A stretch of DNA of 64,000 nt from contig NZ_FRCQ01000025.1 of NCBI RefSeq assembly GCF_900142965.1, positions 58,918-122,917 on the forward strand, written 5' to 3'. The notes beneath the pieces were generated by a model that was not told the DNA's origin, ran no database searches, and worked only from the letters and a program-made list of their open reading frames with translations. The position numbers were made by a program, and so were the translations under genes. This document shows positions 34,930 through 44,721 of the stretch, piece by piece; within the stretch, counting starts at the first letter, position 1, and each line of letters starts with the position of its first letter. This DNA is from Rhizobacter sp. OV335. Its GTDB lineage: Bacteria; Pseudomonadota; Gammaproteobacteria; Burkholderiales; Burkholderiaceae_C.

Positions 34930-35199
34930 ATGTCCGTCGCAGATCTGAACAAGGCCGAGATCGTCAAGGCCAATGCCCGCACCGCCAACGACACCGGGTC
35001 CCCCGAAGTGCAAGTGGCCCTGCTGACCGCCCGCATCAACGAGCTGACCCCCCACTTCAAGCTGCACCTGAAGGACCACCACGGTCGCCGCGGCCTGCTG
35101 AAGATGGTCAACACCCGCAAGAGCCTGCTGGCTTACCTGCGCAAGACCGATGCCGACCGCTACACCGCGCTGATCCAGAAGCTGGGTCTGCGCAAGTAA
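34930..35199 (+). CDS. rpsO: 30S ribosomal protein S15
   Basis: An 89-residue ribosomal protein. It begins with [20 protein letters not shown] and has the S15 core [29 protein letters not shown] helices and [20 protein letters not shown]. It binds 16S rRNA helices 20-22. The leader (34776-34929) is long enough for autogenous control by S15, and its last part (TCAGTTTC ... GGAAACTGA, 34845-34928) can pair over the start. An intrinsic terminator follows at 35218. Confidence 0.97.
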   Translation: MSVADLNKAEIVKANARTANDTGSPEVQVALLTARINELTPHFKLHLKDHHGRRGLLKMVNTRKSLLAYLRKTDADRYTALIQKLGLRK

Positions 35200-35217
35200 T
35201 CCGCGAATGAAAGCCGA

Positions 35218-35250
35218 GAGCCTGTCTGGATCACCAGCACAGGCTCTTTG
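35218..35250 (+). terminator. Terminator of rpsO
   Basis: An 8-bp perfect stem, GAGCCTGT (35218-35225) and ACAGGCTC (35239-35246), followed by TTTGCGCTTTT. It lies 19 bp after the rpsO stop. The pnp start is 160 bp farther, so partial read-through into pnp is possible, as in E. coli. Confidence 0.75.
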
Positions 35251-35287
35251 CGCTTTTGGAGCTGAGCACCCACAGATGACGATGTGT

Positions 35288-35327
35288 CATTCCACCAGCG
35301 TTCGAAGTCATGAGCGCCGCTGGAATG
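35288..35327 (+). promoter_or_regulatory. Inverted repeat in the pnp leader
   Basis: CATTCCA (35288-35294) and TGGAATG (35321-35327) form a perfect 7-bp outer stem with partial inner pairing (CAGCG/CGC). It sits 80 nt before pnp. In E. coli a double-stranded pnp leader is cut by RNase III as part of autoregulation; a similar role is possible here but not shown. Confidence 0.35.
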
Positions 35328-35406
35328 GCATCGCGCCAGGTTGCCGCAGTTCCGGGTCGAAAGGCGCCGCCCTCACGAGGCGCTGACAACAAACCGGAGA
35401 AATGAC

Positions 35407-37521
35407 ATGAGCATGTTCAACAAAGTCACCAAGACCTTCCAATGGGGCCAGCACTCGGTCACGCTGGAAACCGGCGAGATCGCCCGCCAGTCGAGCGGTG
35501 CCGTGCTGGTCAACATCGAGGACACCGTCATCCTCGCCACCGTGGTCGGTGCCAAGAACGCGAAGCCGGGCCAGGATTTCTTCCCGCTGACCGTCGACTA
35601 CATCGAGAAGACCTATGCCGCCGGCAAGATCCCCGGCAGCTTCTTCAAGCGTGAAGGCCGCCCGAGCGAACTCGAGACGCTGACCTCGCGCCTGATCGAC
35701 CGCCCGCTGCGCCCGCTGTTCCCCGAAGGCTTCTACAACGAAGTCCAGGTCGTGATCCACGTGCTGTCGCTGAACCCGGAAGTCTCGGCCGACATCGCCG
35801 CGCTGATCGGCTCGAGCGCCGCGCTCGCGATCTCCGGCATCCCGTTCAACGGCCCGATCGGTGCCGCACGCGTCGGCTACGTCAACGGCCAGTACGTGCT
35901 GAACCCGGGCAAGACCCAGCTGCTCGATTCGCAGATGGACCTGGTCGTCGCCGGCACCGAAGCCGCCGTGCTGATGGTCGAATCCGAGGCCCAGCAACTG
36001 AGCGAAGAGATCATGCTCGGCGGCGTGGTCTACGGCCATGACCAGAGCAAGATCGCCATTGCCGCGATCAACGAGCTGGTGCGTGACGCCGGCAAGCCGT
36101 CCTGGGACTGGGCCGCGCCCGCCAAGGACGAAGCCTTCATCGGCAAGATCACCGGCCTGGCCGAAGAGAAGCTGCGCGCCGCCTACCAGATCCGCTCGAA
36201 GCAGGCCCGCACGCAGGCCACGCGCGAAGCCACCGCGTCGGTCGTCGCCGCGCTGACGGCTGAAGGCGTCGTGGTCGACAAGGTCAAGGTCGACAACGTG
36301 CTGTTCGACATCGAAGCCCGCATCGTGCGCAGCCAGATCCTGTCGGGCGAGCCCCGCATCGACGGCCGCGACACCCGCACCGTGCGCGCGATCGAGATCC
36401 GCAACGGCGTGCTGCCGCGCGTCCACGGCTCGGCGCTGTTCACCCGTGGCGAGACGCAGGCGCTGGTCGCCGCGACGCTCGGCACCGACCGCGATTCGCA
36501 GAAGATCGATGCACTCGCCGGCGAGTTCAGCGAGCACTTCATGCTGCACTACAACATGCCCCCGTTCGCCACCGGCGAAACCGGCCGTGTCGGCACCCCG
36601 AAGCGCCGCGAGATCGGCCACGGCCGCCTCGCCAAGCGCGCGCTGGTCGCGGTGCTGCCGGACCGCGTCGAGTTCCCGTACTCGATGCGCGTGGTCTCGG
36701 AGATCACCGAATCGAACGGTTCGTCGTCGATGGCCTCGGTGTGCGGCGGCTGCCTCGCGCTGATGGACGCCGGCGTGCCGCTGAAGGCGCACGTCGCCGG
36801 CATCGCGATGGGCCTGATCAAGGACGGCAACCGCTTCGCGGTGCTGACCGACATCCTCGGCGATGAAGATCACCTCGGCGACATGGACTTCAAGGTGGCC
36901 GGCACGACCGCCGGCGTGACCGCGCTGCAGATGGACATCAAGATCCAGGGCATCACGAAGGAAATCATGCAGGTCGCACTGGCGCAGGCCAAGGAAGCGC
37001 GCCTGCACATCCTCGGCAAGATGACCGAGGCGATGGGTGAAGCCAAGACCGAGGTCTCGCAGTTCGCCCCGCGCCTGTACACGATGAAGATCAACCCGGA
37101 GAAGATCCGTGACGTGATCGGCAAGGGTGGCGCGACCATCCGTGCGCTGACCGAAGAAACCGGCACGACGATCGACATCGGCGAAGACGGCACCATCACC
37201 ATCGCGTCGGCCGACTCCGACAAGGCCGCCTACGCGAAGAAGCGCATCGAAGAGATCACCGCCGAAGTCGAAGTGGGCAAGATCTACGAAGGCCCGATCA
37301 CCAAGCTGCTCGAGTTCGGTGCACTGGTCAACCTGCTGCCGGGCAAGGACGGCCTGCTGCACATCAGCCAGATCGCGCACCAGCGCGTCGAGAAGGTCAC
37401 CGACTTCCTGAAGGAAGGCCAGATCGTCAAGGTCAAGGTGCTCGAGACCGACGAGAAGGGCCGCGTCAAGCTGTCGATGAAGGCCCTGATCGACCGCGAC
37501 CAGGCGCCTGTGCAGGAGTGA
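35407..37521 (+). CDS. pnp: Polyribonucleotide nucleotidyltransferase (PNPase)
   Basis: A 704-residue PNPase. Two RNase PH-like domains ([20 protein letters not shown], then [20 protein letters not shown] [17 protein letters not shown] near residue 385) frame the helical domain. KH ([20 protein letters not shown] near 565) and S1 ([23 protein letters not shown], shown here by position about 625-647) domains follow. It degrades RNA phosphorolytically from the 3' end. ATG at 35407 has GGAGAAATGAC upstream; ATG at 35402 runs into a stop after two codons. The plus-strand gap to the next gene is 70 bp. Confidence 0.97.
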   Translation: MSMFNKVTKTFQWGQHSVTLETGEIARQSSGAVLVNIEDTVILATVVGAKNAKPGQDFFPLTVDYIEKTYAAGKIPGSFFKREGRPSELETLTSRLIDRPLRPLFPEGFYNEVQVVIHVLSLNPEVSADIAALIGSSAALAISGIPFNGPIGAARVGYVNGQYVLNPGKTQLLDSQMDLVVAGTEAAVLMVESEAQQLSEEIMLGGVVYGHDQSKIAIAAINELVRDAGKPSWDWAAPAKDEAFIGKITGLAEEKLRAAYQIRSKQARTQATREATASVVAALTAEGVVVDKVKVDNVLFDIEARIVRSQILSGEPRIDGRDTRTVRAIEIRNGVLPRVHGSALFTRGETQALVAATLGTDRDSQKIDALAGEFSEHFMLHYNMPPFATGETGRVGTPKRREIGHGRLAKRALVAVLPDRVEFPYSMRVVSEITESNGSSSMASVCGGCLALMDAGVPLKAHVAGIAMGLIKDGNRFAVLTDILGDEDHLGDMDFKVAGTTAGVTALQMDIKIQGITKEIMQVALAQAKEARLHILGKMTEAMGEAKTEVSQFAPRLYTMKINPEKIRDVIGKGGATIRALTEETGTTIDIGEDGTITIASADSDKAAYAKKRIEEITAEVEVGKIYEGPITKLLEFGALVNLLPGKDGLLHISQIAHQRVEKVTDFLKEGQIVKVKVLETDEKGRVKLSMKALIDRDQAPVQE

Positions 37522-37591
37522 TGACCGGCCGCGCGGCTGCTGCGTCTCGACGCGGTGGCCGTGTGGCGGCGTCCTGCCCACCGAGCTTCCG

Positions 37592-38578
37592 ATGAAAGCC
37601 ATCGCGATCACCACCCCCGGCGCGCCCGACGTGCTGCGCGCCATCGAGCGCGCGGCACCGGTGCCTGCGGCCGGCGAGTTGCTGATCCGCGTGGCCGCGT
37701 CGGGCATCAACCGGCCCGACGTGCTGCAACGCAAGGGCCTGTACCCGGTGCCGCCGGGCGCGTCCGACCTGCCGGGGCTGGAGGTCGCGGGCGAGGTGGT
37801 CGATGGCGATGCGGCGGCGCTGGCCGAGGCTGGCATCGCGGTCGGCGACCGTGTCTGCGCGCTGGTCGCCGGTGGCGGCTATGCCGAGCTGTGCGTCGCA
37901 CCGGTCGGCCAGTGCCTGCCGGTGCCGAAGGGCTTCAGCGACATCGAGGCCGCCAGCCTGCCCGAGACCTTCTTCACCGTCTGGTCCAACGTGTTCGAGC
38001 GCGCGCACCTGCAGGCCGGCGAGACGCTGCTGGTGCAGGGCGGCACCAGCGGCATCGGCGTCACCGCGATCCAGCTGGCCAAGGCCTTCGGCGCGCGCGT
38101 GATCGCGACGGCCGGCAGCGACGACAAGTGCGCCGCCTGCGTGGCGCTCGGCGCCGACCACGCGATCAACTACCGCACGCACGACTTCGTCGCCGAAGTG
38201 AAGCGGGTCACCGATGGCCGTGGCGCCGACGTGATCCTCGACATGGTGGCCGGCGACTACATCGCCCGCGAGCTGCAGTGCCTGGCCGACGACGGCCGCA
38301 TCGCGCTGATCGCGGTGCAGGGCGGCACCGCAGCGCAGATCGACGCCGGTGCCGTGCTGCGCCGGCGGCTGACGATCAGCGGCTCGACGCTGCGCCCGCG
38401 CTCGGTCGCGTTCAAGACCGCGATCGCGAAGGCGCTGCGCCAGCAGGTGTGGCCGTGGCTCGAAGCCGGCCGCGTGAAGCCGGTGATCCACCAGGTGTTC
38501 CCGGCCGCGCAGGCGGCCGAGGCCCACACGCTGATGGAATCGAACCAGCACATCGGCAAGCTGGTGCTCACATGGTGA
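37592..38578 (+). CDS. NAD(P)H-quinone oxidoreductase, zinc-free MDR family
   Basis: A 328-residue medium-chain reductase of the PIG3/QOR type. The N-terminal catalytic domain has [18 protein letters not shown] and [13 protein letters not shown]. The Rossmann fold carries [20 protein letters not shown] near residue 150, and the C-terminus has [20 protein letters not shown], typical for this subgroup. It lacks the structural and catalytic zinc ligands of alcohol dehydrogenases. It reduces quinones or enones with NADPH. It lies between pnp and tpiA, the usual order in this group of bacteria. Confidence 0.9.
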   Translation: MKAIAITTPGAPDVLRAIERAAPVPAAGELLIRVAASGINRPDVLQRKGLYPVPPGASDLPGLEVAGEVVDGDAAALAEAGIAVGDRVCALVAGGGYAELCVAPVGQCLPVPKGFSDIEAASLPETFFTVWSNVFERAHLQAGETLLVQGGTSGIGVTAIQLAKAFGARVIATAGSDDKCAACVALGADHAINYRTHDFVAEVKRVTDGRGADVILDMVAGDYIARELQCLADDGRIALIAVQGGTAAQIDAGAVLRRRLTISGSTLRPRSVAFKTAIAKALRQQVWPWLEAGRVKPVIHQVFPAAQAAEAHTLMESNQHIGKLVLTW

Positions 38579-38601
38579 GTGCTCAACAAGGAGCTTCGGG
38601 C

Positions 38602-39342
38602 ATGCGTCGCAAACTCGTCGTCGGCAACTGGAAGATGAACGGCAGCCGCGTGGCGAATGCCGAGCTGCTGGCCGGGCTGGTGGCCGCAGGTCCGTTCGAT
38701 GCCGACGTCGCGGTGTGCGCACCGTTCCCGTACCTCGGCGAGGTCGCGCTGTCATTGCAAGGCCAGCGCCTCGCCTGGGGCGCGCAGGATTGCTCGAAGC
38801 ACGACAGCGGTGCGTTCACCGGCGAGGTGTCGGCCTCGATGCTGGCCGAGTTCGGTTGCCGCTACGTGATCGTCGGCCACTCCGAGCGCCGTGCGCTGCA
38901 TGCCGAATCCGATCAACTGGTCGCCGACAAGGCGAAGGCGGCGCTCGCCCACAAGCTGACGCCAATCGTCTGCGTCGGCGAGACGCTGGCCGAGCGCGAG
39001 GCCGGCCAGACCGATGCGGTGGTCAAGCGCCAGCTGTCGGCGGTGATCCACACGCTCGCGCACTGCATCTCGCAGGTCGTCGTGGCCTACGAGCCGGTGT
39101 GGGCGATCGGCACCGGCCGGACCGCCTCGCCCGAGCAGGCGCAGGCGGTGCATGCGCTGCTGCGCGCGCAGCTGCACGCGGCGACGCAGAATTCCGATGA
39201 GATGTTGTTGTTGTACGGCGGGAGTGTGAAAGCCGACAACGCCGCCAGCCTGTTTGCCCAAGCCGACATCGACGGCGGGTTGATCGGCGGGGCGTCACTG
39301 AAGGCCGCGGATTTCGCGGCCATATGCAAAGCCGCGGCCTGA
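38602..39342 (+). CDS. tpiA: Triosephosphate isomerase
   Basis: A 246-residue TIM barrel. It starts [20 protein letters not shown], has the catalytic His in [16 protein letters not shown] near residue 95, catalytic Glu in [17 protein letters not shown] near 165 and the phosphate loop [14 protein letters not shown] near 208. It interconverts dihydroxyacetone phosphate and glyceraldehyde 3-phosphate. ATG at 38602 has AAGGAG 9 nt upstream; an ATG ten codons earlier lacks one. The 3' end forms part of a hairpin (39331-39361). Confidence 0.97.
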   Translation: MRRKLVVGNWKMNGSRVANAELLAGLVAAGPFDADVAVCAPFPYLGEVALSLQGQRLAWGAQDCSKHDSGAFTGEVSASMLAEFGCRYVIVGHSERRALHAESDQLVADKAKAALAHKLTPIVCVGETLAEREAGQTDAVVKRQLSAVIHTLAHCISQVVVAYEPVWAIGTGRTASPEQAQAVHALLRAQLHAATQNSDEMLLLYGGSVKADNAASLFAQADIDGGLIGGASLKAADFAAICKAAA

Positions 39343-39361
39343 TCCGCGGCCCCTGATTTTT
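39331..39361 (+). terminator. Terminator-like hairpin over the tpiA stop codon
   Basis: GCCGCGG (39331-39337) and CCGCGGC (39344-39350) form a 7-bp stem whose loop holds the tpiA TGA. CCCTGATTTTT follows. It may reduce transcription into secG, whose ribosome binding site starts a few bases later. Confidence 0.45.
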
Positions 39362-39375
39362 CTGGAGCAAGAACA

Positions 39376-39816
39376 ATGCAAGTGCTGTTGAATTTCGTCG
39401 TGGCCATCCAGATGCTGGCGGCCCTGATCATGATCGGCCTGGTGCTGGTGCAGCACGGCAAGGGGGCCGACATGGGCGCCTCGTTCGGCAGCGGCTCGTC
39501 CGGCAGCCTGTTCGGTGCCACCGGCAGCGCGAACTTCCTGTCGCGCTCGACGGCGGTGTGCGCGGCGGTCTTCTTCGTTTGCACGCTGACGCTCGCGTAC
39601 TTCTCGCACGAGCGCGCGATCGGCGCGGCCCAGTCGGGTACCTCGACCATCCTCGACCGCGCGCCGGGCCTCGCTGCAAGCGCTCCCGTCGGTGGCGCAT
39701 CGGGTGCGGCTTCGGGTGCGGGCGCGATCCCGGCCGATGCCGCCGCTTCGGCTGCAGTCGTTCCGGCCGCGCCGGTGCAGGCCGCGTCGGGGGCGGGCGC
39801 GATCCCGACCAAGTGA
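39376..39816 (+). CDS. secG: Preprotein translocase subunit SecG
   Basis: A 146-residue protein. The N-terminal half is the SecG core: helix LLNFVVAIQMLAALIMIGLV, the loop VQHGKGADMGASFGSGSSGS, then the second helix TAVCAAVFFVCTLTLAYF. It is a peripheral subunit of SecYEG. The C-terminal 65 residues are Ala/Gly/Pro-rich with an ASGAGAIP repeat used twice, a low-complexity tail common in this order. A TGGAGCAAG site precedes the ATG. The tRNA-Leu promoter lies 90 bp downstream. Confidence 0.94.
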   Translation: MQVLLNFVVAIQMLAALIMIGLVLVQHGKGADMGASFGSGSSGSLFGATGSANFLSRSTAVCAAVFFVCTLTLAYFSHERAIGAAQSGTSTILDRAPGLAASAPVGGASGAASGAGAIPADAAASAAVVPAAPVQAASGAGAIPTK

Positions 39817-39908
39817 TTCGCGGGTGAGTTGAGGCTCGAAGGCTTGCGGGTATCCGACTGTCGTGCTGCACTGCGGTGCACAGCGCGTAAACCCGGGGTC
39901 TTTGAGGT

Positions 39909-39956
39909 TAGAATTTGCGGCTGTTCGGTAAGCCAGTCCTCATGCCAACCGAACAG
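39909..39956 (+). promoter_or_regulatory. -10 element and leader hairpin before tRNA-Leu
   Basis: TAGAAT (39909-39914) is a likely -10 for the tRNA transcript. It is followed by an inverted repeat, CTGTTCGGT (39921-39929) and ACCGAACAG (39948-39956), a perfect 9-bp stem with an 18-nt loop. The stem ends 14 nt before the mature tRNA, so it would be in the 5' leader that RNase P removes. Confidence 0.45.
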
Positions 39957-39970
39957 CGATTTTGAGTGCA

Positions 39971-40055
39971 GCCGTCGTGGTGAAATTGGTAGACACGCTA
40001 TCTTGAGGGGGTAGTGGCGAAAGCTGTGCGAGTTCGAGTCTCGCCGACGGCACCA
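39971..40055 (+). tRNA. tRNA-Leu (anticodon GAG)
   Basis: An 85-nt tRNA including an encoded CCA. The acceptor stem is GCCGTCG/CGACGGC with discriminator A. The D arm contains GGTAGACAC, the anticodon stem is CTATC/GGTAG with loop TTGAGGG (anticodon GAG, reading CUC/CUU), a class II variable arm follows, and the T arm is GTTCGAGTC. The long variable arm is typical of tRNA-Leu. It lies directly upstream of the nuo operon. Confidence 0.96.
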
Positions 40056-40064
40056 GATCTTTGA

Positions 40065-40096
40065 ACGAGGCACTTACCCAGTGCCTCGTTTGTTTC
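40065..40096 (+). terminator. Terminator of tRNA-Leu, upstream of nuoA
   Basis: A 9-bp perfect stem, ACGAGGCAC (40065-40073) and GTGCCTCGT (40081-40089), with loop TTACCCA and TTGTTTC after it. It is 9 bp after the tRNA CCA and 20 bp before the nuoA ATG. Transcription of nuo must read through it or start after it. Confidence 0.7.
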
Positions 40097-40116
40097 AAGA
40101 CCGCTCAAACCACACC

Positions 40117-40476
40117 ATGAACCTCGCTCCCTACCTGCCCGTCATCCTGTTCATCCTGGTCGGCGTAGGGGTAGGCGTAGCGCCTCAGGTGCTCGGTTTC
40201 CTGCTGGGTCCGCACAAGCCGGACGCCGCGAAGAATTCCCCCTACGAATGCGGCTTCGAGGCCTTCGAAGACGCGCGCATGAAGTTCGACGTGCGCTATT
40301 ACCTCGTCGCGATTCTCTTCATCCTGTTCGACCTCGAGATTGCATTTCTCTTTCCGTGGGCGGTGTCGCTCAAGGAAATCGGTCCGGCGGGCTTCTGGTC
40401 GATGATGGTGTTCCTGGGAATCCTCGTCGTCGGCTTTGCCTACGAGTGGAAAAAAGGCGCCCTTGACTGGGAGTGA
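40117..40476 (+). CDS. nuoA: NADH-quinone oxidoreductase subunit A
   Basis: A 119-residue membrane subunit of complex I with three transmembrane helices. The motif [20 protein letters not shown] lies near residue 35 and [20 protein letters not shown] near 65. The start at 40117 gives the normal length. No clear Shine-Dalgarno sequence precedes it; the space between the hairpin and the ATG is short. It is the first gene of the 14-gene nuo operon, 3 bp before nuoB. Confidence 0.96.
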   Translation: MNLAPYLPVILFILVGVGVGVAPQVLGFLLGPHKPDAAKNSPYECGFEAFEDARMKFDVRYYLVAILFILFDLEIAFLFPWAVSLKEIGPAGFWSMMVFLGILVVGFAYEWKKGALDWE

Positions 40477-40479
40477 GCT

Positions 40480-40956
<477 letters not shown>

Positions 40957-40964
40957 AAGCCCGC

Positions 40965-41561
40965 ATGAGCAAACTCGATACCCTGCAGGCGGCGCTCGAA
41001 GCGGCCTTTGCCGGCAAGATCAAGCGCCTGGTGCGCGACCGCGGTGAACTCACGCTGACCGTCACCGCCGAGCACTATGCCGCCGTCGCACTCGTGCTGC
41101 GCGACGACCCCACGCTGCGCTTCGAGCAGCTGGTCGACCTGTGCGGCCTCGACTATTCGTCGTACAAGGACCAGCCGAACGAAGGCCTGCGCTACTGCGT
41201 CGCCTCGCACCTGCTGTCGATCACGCACAACTGGCGGCTGCGCCTGAAGGTGTTCGCGCCCGATGACGACCTGCCGATGGTCGCGTCCGTCAACGACATC
41301 TGGAACTCGGCCAACTGGTTCGAGCGCGAGGCCTTCGACCTGTACGGCATCCTGTTCGACGGCCACGTCGACCTGCGCCGCATCCTGACCGACTACGGCT
41401 TCATCGGCCACCCGTTCCGCAAGGATTTCCCGACCTCGGGCCATGTCGAGATGCGCTACGACCCCGAGCAGAAGCGCGTGATCTACCAGCCGGTGACGAT
41501 CGAGCCGCGCGAGATCACTCCCCGGATCATCCGCGAAGACAACTACGGCGGGCTGCACTAG
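40965..41561 (+). CDS. nuoC: NADH-quinone oxidoreductase subunit C
   Basis: A 198-residue 30-kDa-type subunit. The signature block [20 protein letters not shown] is followed by [20 protein letters not shown] and [20 protein letters not shown]. It is a separate gene, not a nuoCD fusion. It is a structural part of the hydrophilic arm. ATG at 40965 fits family length; codons upstream of it are in the nuoB frame overlap. It is 24 bp before nuoD. Confidence 0.95.
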   Translation: MSKLDTLQAALEAAFAGKIKRLVRDRGELTLTVTAEHYAAVALVLRDDPTLRFEQLVDLCGLDYSSYKDQPNEGLRYCVASHLLSITHNWRLRLKVFAPDDDLPMVASVNDIWNSANWFEREAFDLYGILFDGHVDLRRILTDYGFIGHPFRKDFPTSGHVEMRYDPEQKRVIYQPVTIEPREITPRIIREDNYGGLH

Positions 41562-41585
41562 AGGCTCGGGCCTCGAGGCGATGAC

Positions 41586-42842
41586 ATGGCTGAAATCAAG
41601 AACTACACGCTCAATTTCGGACCCCAGCACCCTGCAGCCCACGGCGTGCTGCGGCTTGTGCTGGAGCTCGACGGCGAAGTGATCCAGCGCGCCGATCCGC
41701 ACATCGGCCTGCTGCACCGCGCGACCGAGAAGCTCGCCGAGAGCAAGACCTACATCCAGTCGCTGCCCTACATGGACCGCCTCGACTACGTGTCGATGAT
41801 GTCCAACGAGCATGCGTACTGCCTGGCCATCGAACGCCTGCTGGGCGTCGACGTGCCGCTGCGCGCGCAGTACATCCGCGTGATGTTCGCCGAGCTGACC
41901 CGCATCCTGAACCACCTGCTGTGGCTGGGCGCGCACGGGCTCGACTGCGGCGCGATGAACATCCTCATCTACTGCTTCCGCGAGCGCGAGGACATCTTCG
42001 ACATGTACGAGGCGGTGTCGGGCGCGCGCATGCACGCGGCCTACTTCCGCCCGGGCGGCGTCTACCGCGACCTGCCCGACGCGATGCCGCAGTACAAGGC
42101 CTCGAAGGTCCGCAACGCGAAGACCATCGGCCGCCTGAACGAGAACCGCCAGGGTTCGCTGCTCGACTTCATCGAAGACTTCAGCAAGCGCTTCCCGAAG
42201 AACGTCGACGACTACGAAACGCTGCTGACCGACAACCGCATCTGGAAGCAGCGCACCGTCGGCATCGGCGTGGTGTCGCCCGAACGCGCGCTGAACCTCG
42301 GCTTCAGCGGTCCGATGCTGCGCGGCTCGGGCATCGCCTGGGACCTGCGCAAGAAGCAGCCCTACGACGTCTACGACCAGATGGACTTCGACGTGCCGGT
42401 CGGCGTCAACGGCGACACCTACGACCGCTACCTGGTGCGCGTCGAAGAGATGCGCCAGGCCAACCGCATCGTGCAGCAGTGCGTCGACTGGCTGCGTGCC
42501 AACCCCACCGGCCCGGTCATCACCGCGAACCACAAGGTGGCGCCGCCCGGGCGCGTGGACATGAAGTCCAGCATGGAAGAGCTGATCCACCATTTCAAGC
42601 TCTTCACCGAAGGCTTCCACGTGCCCGAAGGCGAGGCCTACGCGGCGGTGGAACACCCGAAGGGCGAGTTCGGCATCTACATCGTCAGCGACGGTGCGAA
42701 CAAGCCGTATCGCCTGAAGATCCGCGCCCCCGGCTTCGCGCACCTTGCCGCGCTCGACGAGATGGCGCGCGGCCACATGATTGCCGACGCCGTTGCCGTG
42801 ATCGGCACCATGGACATCGTGTTTGGAGAAATCGACCGATGA
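41586..42842 (+). CDS. nuoD: NADH-quinone oxidoreductase subunit D
   Basis: A 418-residue 49-kDa-type subunit derived from the hydrogenase large subunit. It contains [20 protein letters not shown] (near residue 10), [20 protein letters not shown], and the C-terminal [20 protein letters not shown] with the [13 protein letters not shown] end. It forms the quinone-binding site with NuoB. Its stop overlaps the nuoE start by 3-4 bp. Confidence 0.97.
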   Translation: MAEIKNYTLNFGPQHPAAHGVLRLVLELDGEVIQRADPHIGLLHRATEKLAESKTYIQSLPYMDRLDYVSMMSNEHAYCLAIERLLGVDVPLRAQYIRVMFAELTRILNHLLWLGAHGLDCGAMNILIYCFREREDIFDMYEAVSGARMHAAYFRPGGVYRDLPDAMPQYKASKVRNAKTIGRLNENRQGSLLDFIEDFSKRFPKNVDDYETLLTDNRIWKQRTVGIGVVSPERALNLGFSGPMLRGSGIAWDLRKKQPYDVYDQMDFDVPVGVNGDTYDRYLVRVEEMRQANRIVQQCVDWLRANPTGPVITANHKVAPPGRVDMKSSMEELIHHFKLFTEGFHVPEGEAYAAVEHPKGEFGIYIVSDGANKPYRLKIRAPGFAHLAALDEMARGHMIADAVAVIGTMDIVFGEIDR

Positions 42843-43321
42843 TTTCGGAATCGACCCGCGTCCGCTTCGACCGCGAAGTGGCCAAGTACCCCGCCGACCA
42901 GAAGCAGTCCGCCGTGATGGCCTGCCTGGCCATCGTGCAGCAGGAGCAGGGCTTCGTCTCGGCCGACAGCGAGAAGCTGGTTGCCGAGTACCTCGGCATG
43001 CCGCCGATCGCGGTGCACGAGGTGACGACCTTCTACAACATGTACAACCAGCAGCCGCGGGGCACCTTCAAGCTCAACGTCTGCACCAACCTGCCGTGCC
43101 AGCTGCGCAGTGGCCAGACCGCGCTCGAGCACCTGTGCAGCCGGCTCGGCGTCGACGAAGGCGGCACCACCGCCGACGGGCTCTTCACCGTGCAGAAGAG
43201 CGAATGCCTGGGCGCCTGCGCCGATGCGCCGGTGATGCTGGTCAACGACCGCCAGATGTGCAGCTTCATGAACGAGCAGCGCCTCGACGAACTCGTCGAC
43301 ACGCTGCGCGCGGCGAAGTGA
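42839..43321 (+). CDS. nuoE: NADH-quinone oxidoreductase subunit E
   Basis: A 160-residue 24-kDa-type subunit with a thioredoxin-like [2Fe-2S] cluster N1a. Ligands are in [12 protein letters not shown] (near residue 85) and [17 protein letters not shown] (near 125). It is the electron entry part of the NADH dehydrogenase module with NuoF and NuoG. ATG at 42839 overlaps the nuoD stop (ATGA), and nuoF starts 14 bp later. Confidence 0.96.
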   Translation: MISESTRVRFDREVAKYPADQKQSAVMACLAIVQQEQGFVSADSEKLVAEYLGMPPIAVHEVTTFYNMYNQQPRGTFKLNVCTNLPCQLRSGQTALEHLCSRLGVDEGGTTADGLFTVQKSECLGACADAPVMLVNDRQMCSFMNEQRLDELVDTLRAAK

Positions 43322-43335
43322 ACGGAAACCGAACC

Positions 43336-44703
43336 ATGTCGCAACCCTTGTTGGACCTCTCGAAGTTCCAGGCCACCGGTGCCGAGACCTGCTTCCACGG
43401 CCGCCACATCGGCGCGCAGATCTATGCCGACCTGAACGGCAGCAACTGGTCGCTGAAGGACTACGTCGCGCGCGGCGGCTACCAGGCGCTGCGCAAGATC
43501 CTGACCGGCGAATTCGCAGGCGCCACCGGCGAGCCGATGACGCCCGAGCAGGTCATCGCCGAAGTCAAGACCTCCGGCCTGCGCGGCCGCGGCGGCGCGG
43601 GGTTCCCGACCGGCCTGAAGTGGAGCTTCATGCCGCGCCAGTTCCCGGGGCAGAAGTACCTCGTCTGCAACTCCGACGAAGGCGAGCCGGGCACCTGCAA
43701 GGACCGCGACATCCTGATGTTCAACCCGCACATCGTCATCGAAGGCATGGCGATCGCCGCGTTCGCGATGGGCATCAGCGTCGGCTACAACTACATCCAC
43801 GGCGAGATCTTCGAGGTGTATGACCGCTTCGAAGCCGCGCTGGAGGAAGCCCGTGCGGCCGGATTCCTGGGCGACCGGATCCTCGGCTCGAACTTCAGCT
43901 TCCAACTGCATGGCGCGCACGGCTTCGGCGCCTACATCTGCGGCGAAGAAACCGCGCTGCTCGAATCGCTCGAAGGCAAGAAGGGCCAGCCGCGCTTCAA
44001 GCCGCCGTTCCCGGCCAGCTACGGCCTGTACGGCAAGCCGACCACGATCAACAACACCGAGACCTTCGCCGCGGTGCCGTGGATCATCCGCAACGGCGGC
44101 CAGCCCTACCTCGAGATCGGCAAGCCGAACAACGGCGGCACCAAGATCTTCTCGGTGGTCGGCGACGTCGAGCGCCCCGGCAACTTCGAGGTGCCGCTGG
44201 GCACGCCGTTCTCGAAGCTGCTCGAACTCGCCGGCGGCGTGCGCCAGGGCCGCACGCTGAAGGCGGTGATCCCCGGCGGATCGTCGGCCCCGGTGCTGCC
44301 GGCGTCGATCATGATGGACACGACGATGGACTACGACGCCATCGCGAAGGCCGGCTCGATGCTCGGCTCGGGCGCCGTCATCGTGATGGACGACTCGCGC
44401 TGCATGGTCAAGAGCCTGCTGCGCCTGTCGTACTTCTACATGCACGAGAGCTGCGGCCAGTGCACGCCGTGCCGCGAAGGCACCGGCTGGCTGTACCGCA
44501 TGGTCGACCGCATCGAGCACGGCCAGGGCCGCATGGAAGACATCGACCTGCTGAACTCGGTGGCCGACAACATCCAGGGCCGCACCATCTGCGCGCTGGG
44601 CGATGCGGCGGCGATGCCGGTGCGCGCGATGATCAAACACTTCCGTGATGAGTTCATCCATCACATCGAGCACAAGACCTGCGCGGTCAAGGTGCATGCC
44701 TGA
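43336..44703 (+). CDS. nuoF: NADH-quinone oxidoreductase subunit F
   Basis: A 455-residue NADH-binding 51-kDa subunit. The nucleotide motif [19 protein letters not shown] lies near residue 80, FMN and NAD contacts in [19 protein letters not shown], then [20 protein letters not shown], and the N3 [4Fe-4S] ligands [18 protein letters not shown] near residue 375. It oxidises NADH. It lies 18 bp before nuoG. Confidence 0.97.
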   Translation: MSQPLLDLSKFQATGAETCFHGRHIGAQIYADLNGSNWSLKDYVARGGYQALRKILTGEFAGATGEPMTPEQVIAEVKTSGLRGRGGAGFPTGLKWSFMPRQFPGQKYLVCNSDEGEPGTCKDRDILMFNPHIVIEGMAIAAFAMGISVGYNYIHGEIFEVYDRFEAALEEARAAGFLGDRILGSNFSFQLHGAHGFGAYICGEETALLESLEGKKGQPRFKPPFPASYGLYGKPTTINNTETFAAVPWIIRNGGQPYLEIGKPNNGGTKIFSVVGDVERPGNFEVPLGTPFSKLLELAGGVRQGRTLKAVIPGGSSAPVLPASIMMDTTMDYDAIAKAGSMLGSGAVIVMDDSRCMVKSLLRLSYFYMHESCGQCTPCREGTGWLYRMVDRIEHGQGRMEDIDLLNSVADNIQGRTICALGDAAAMPVRAMIKHFRDEFIHHIEHKTCAVKVHA

Positions 44704-44721
44704 CCTGCTGGGCTCCCTCAC

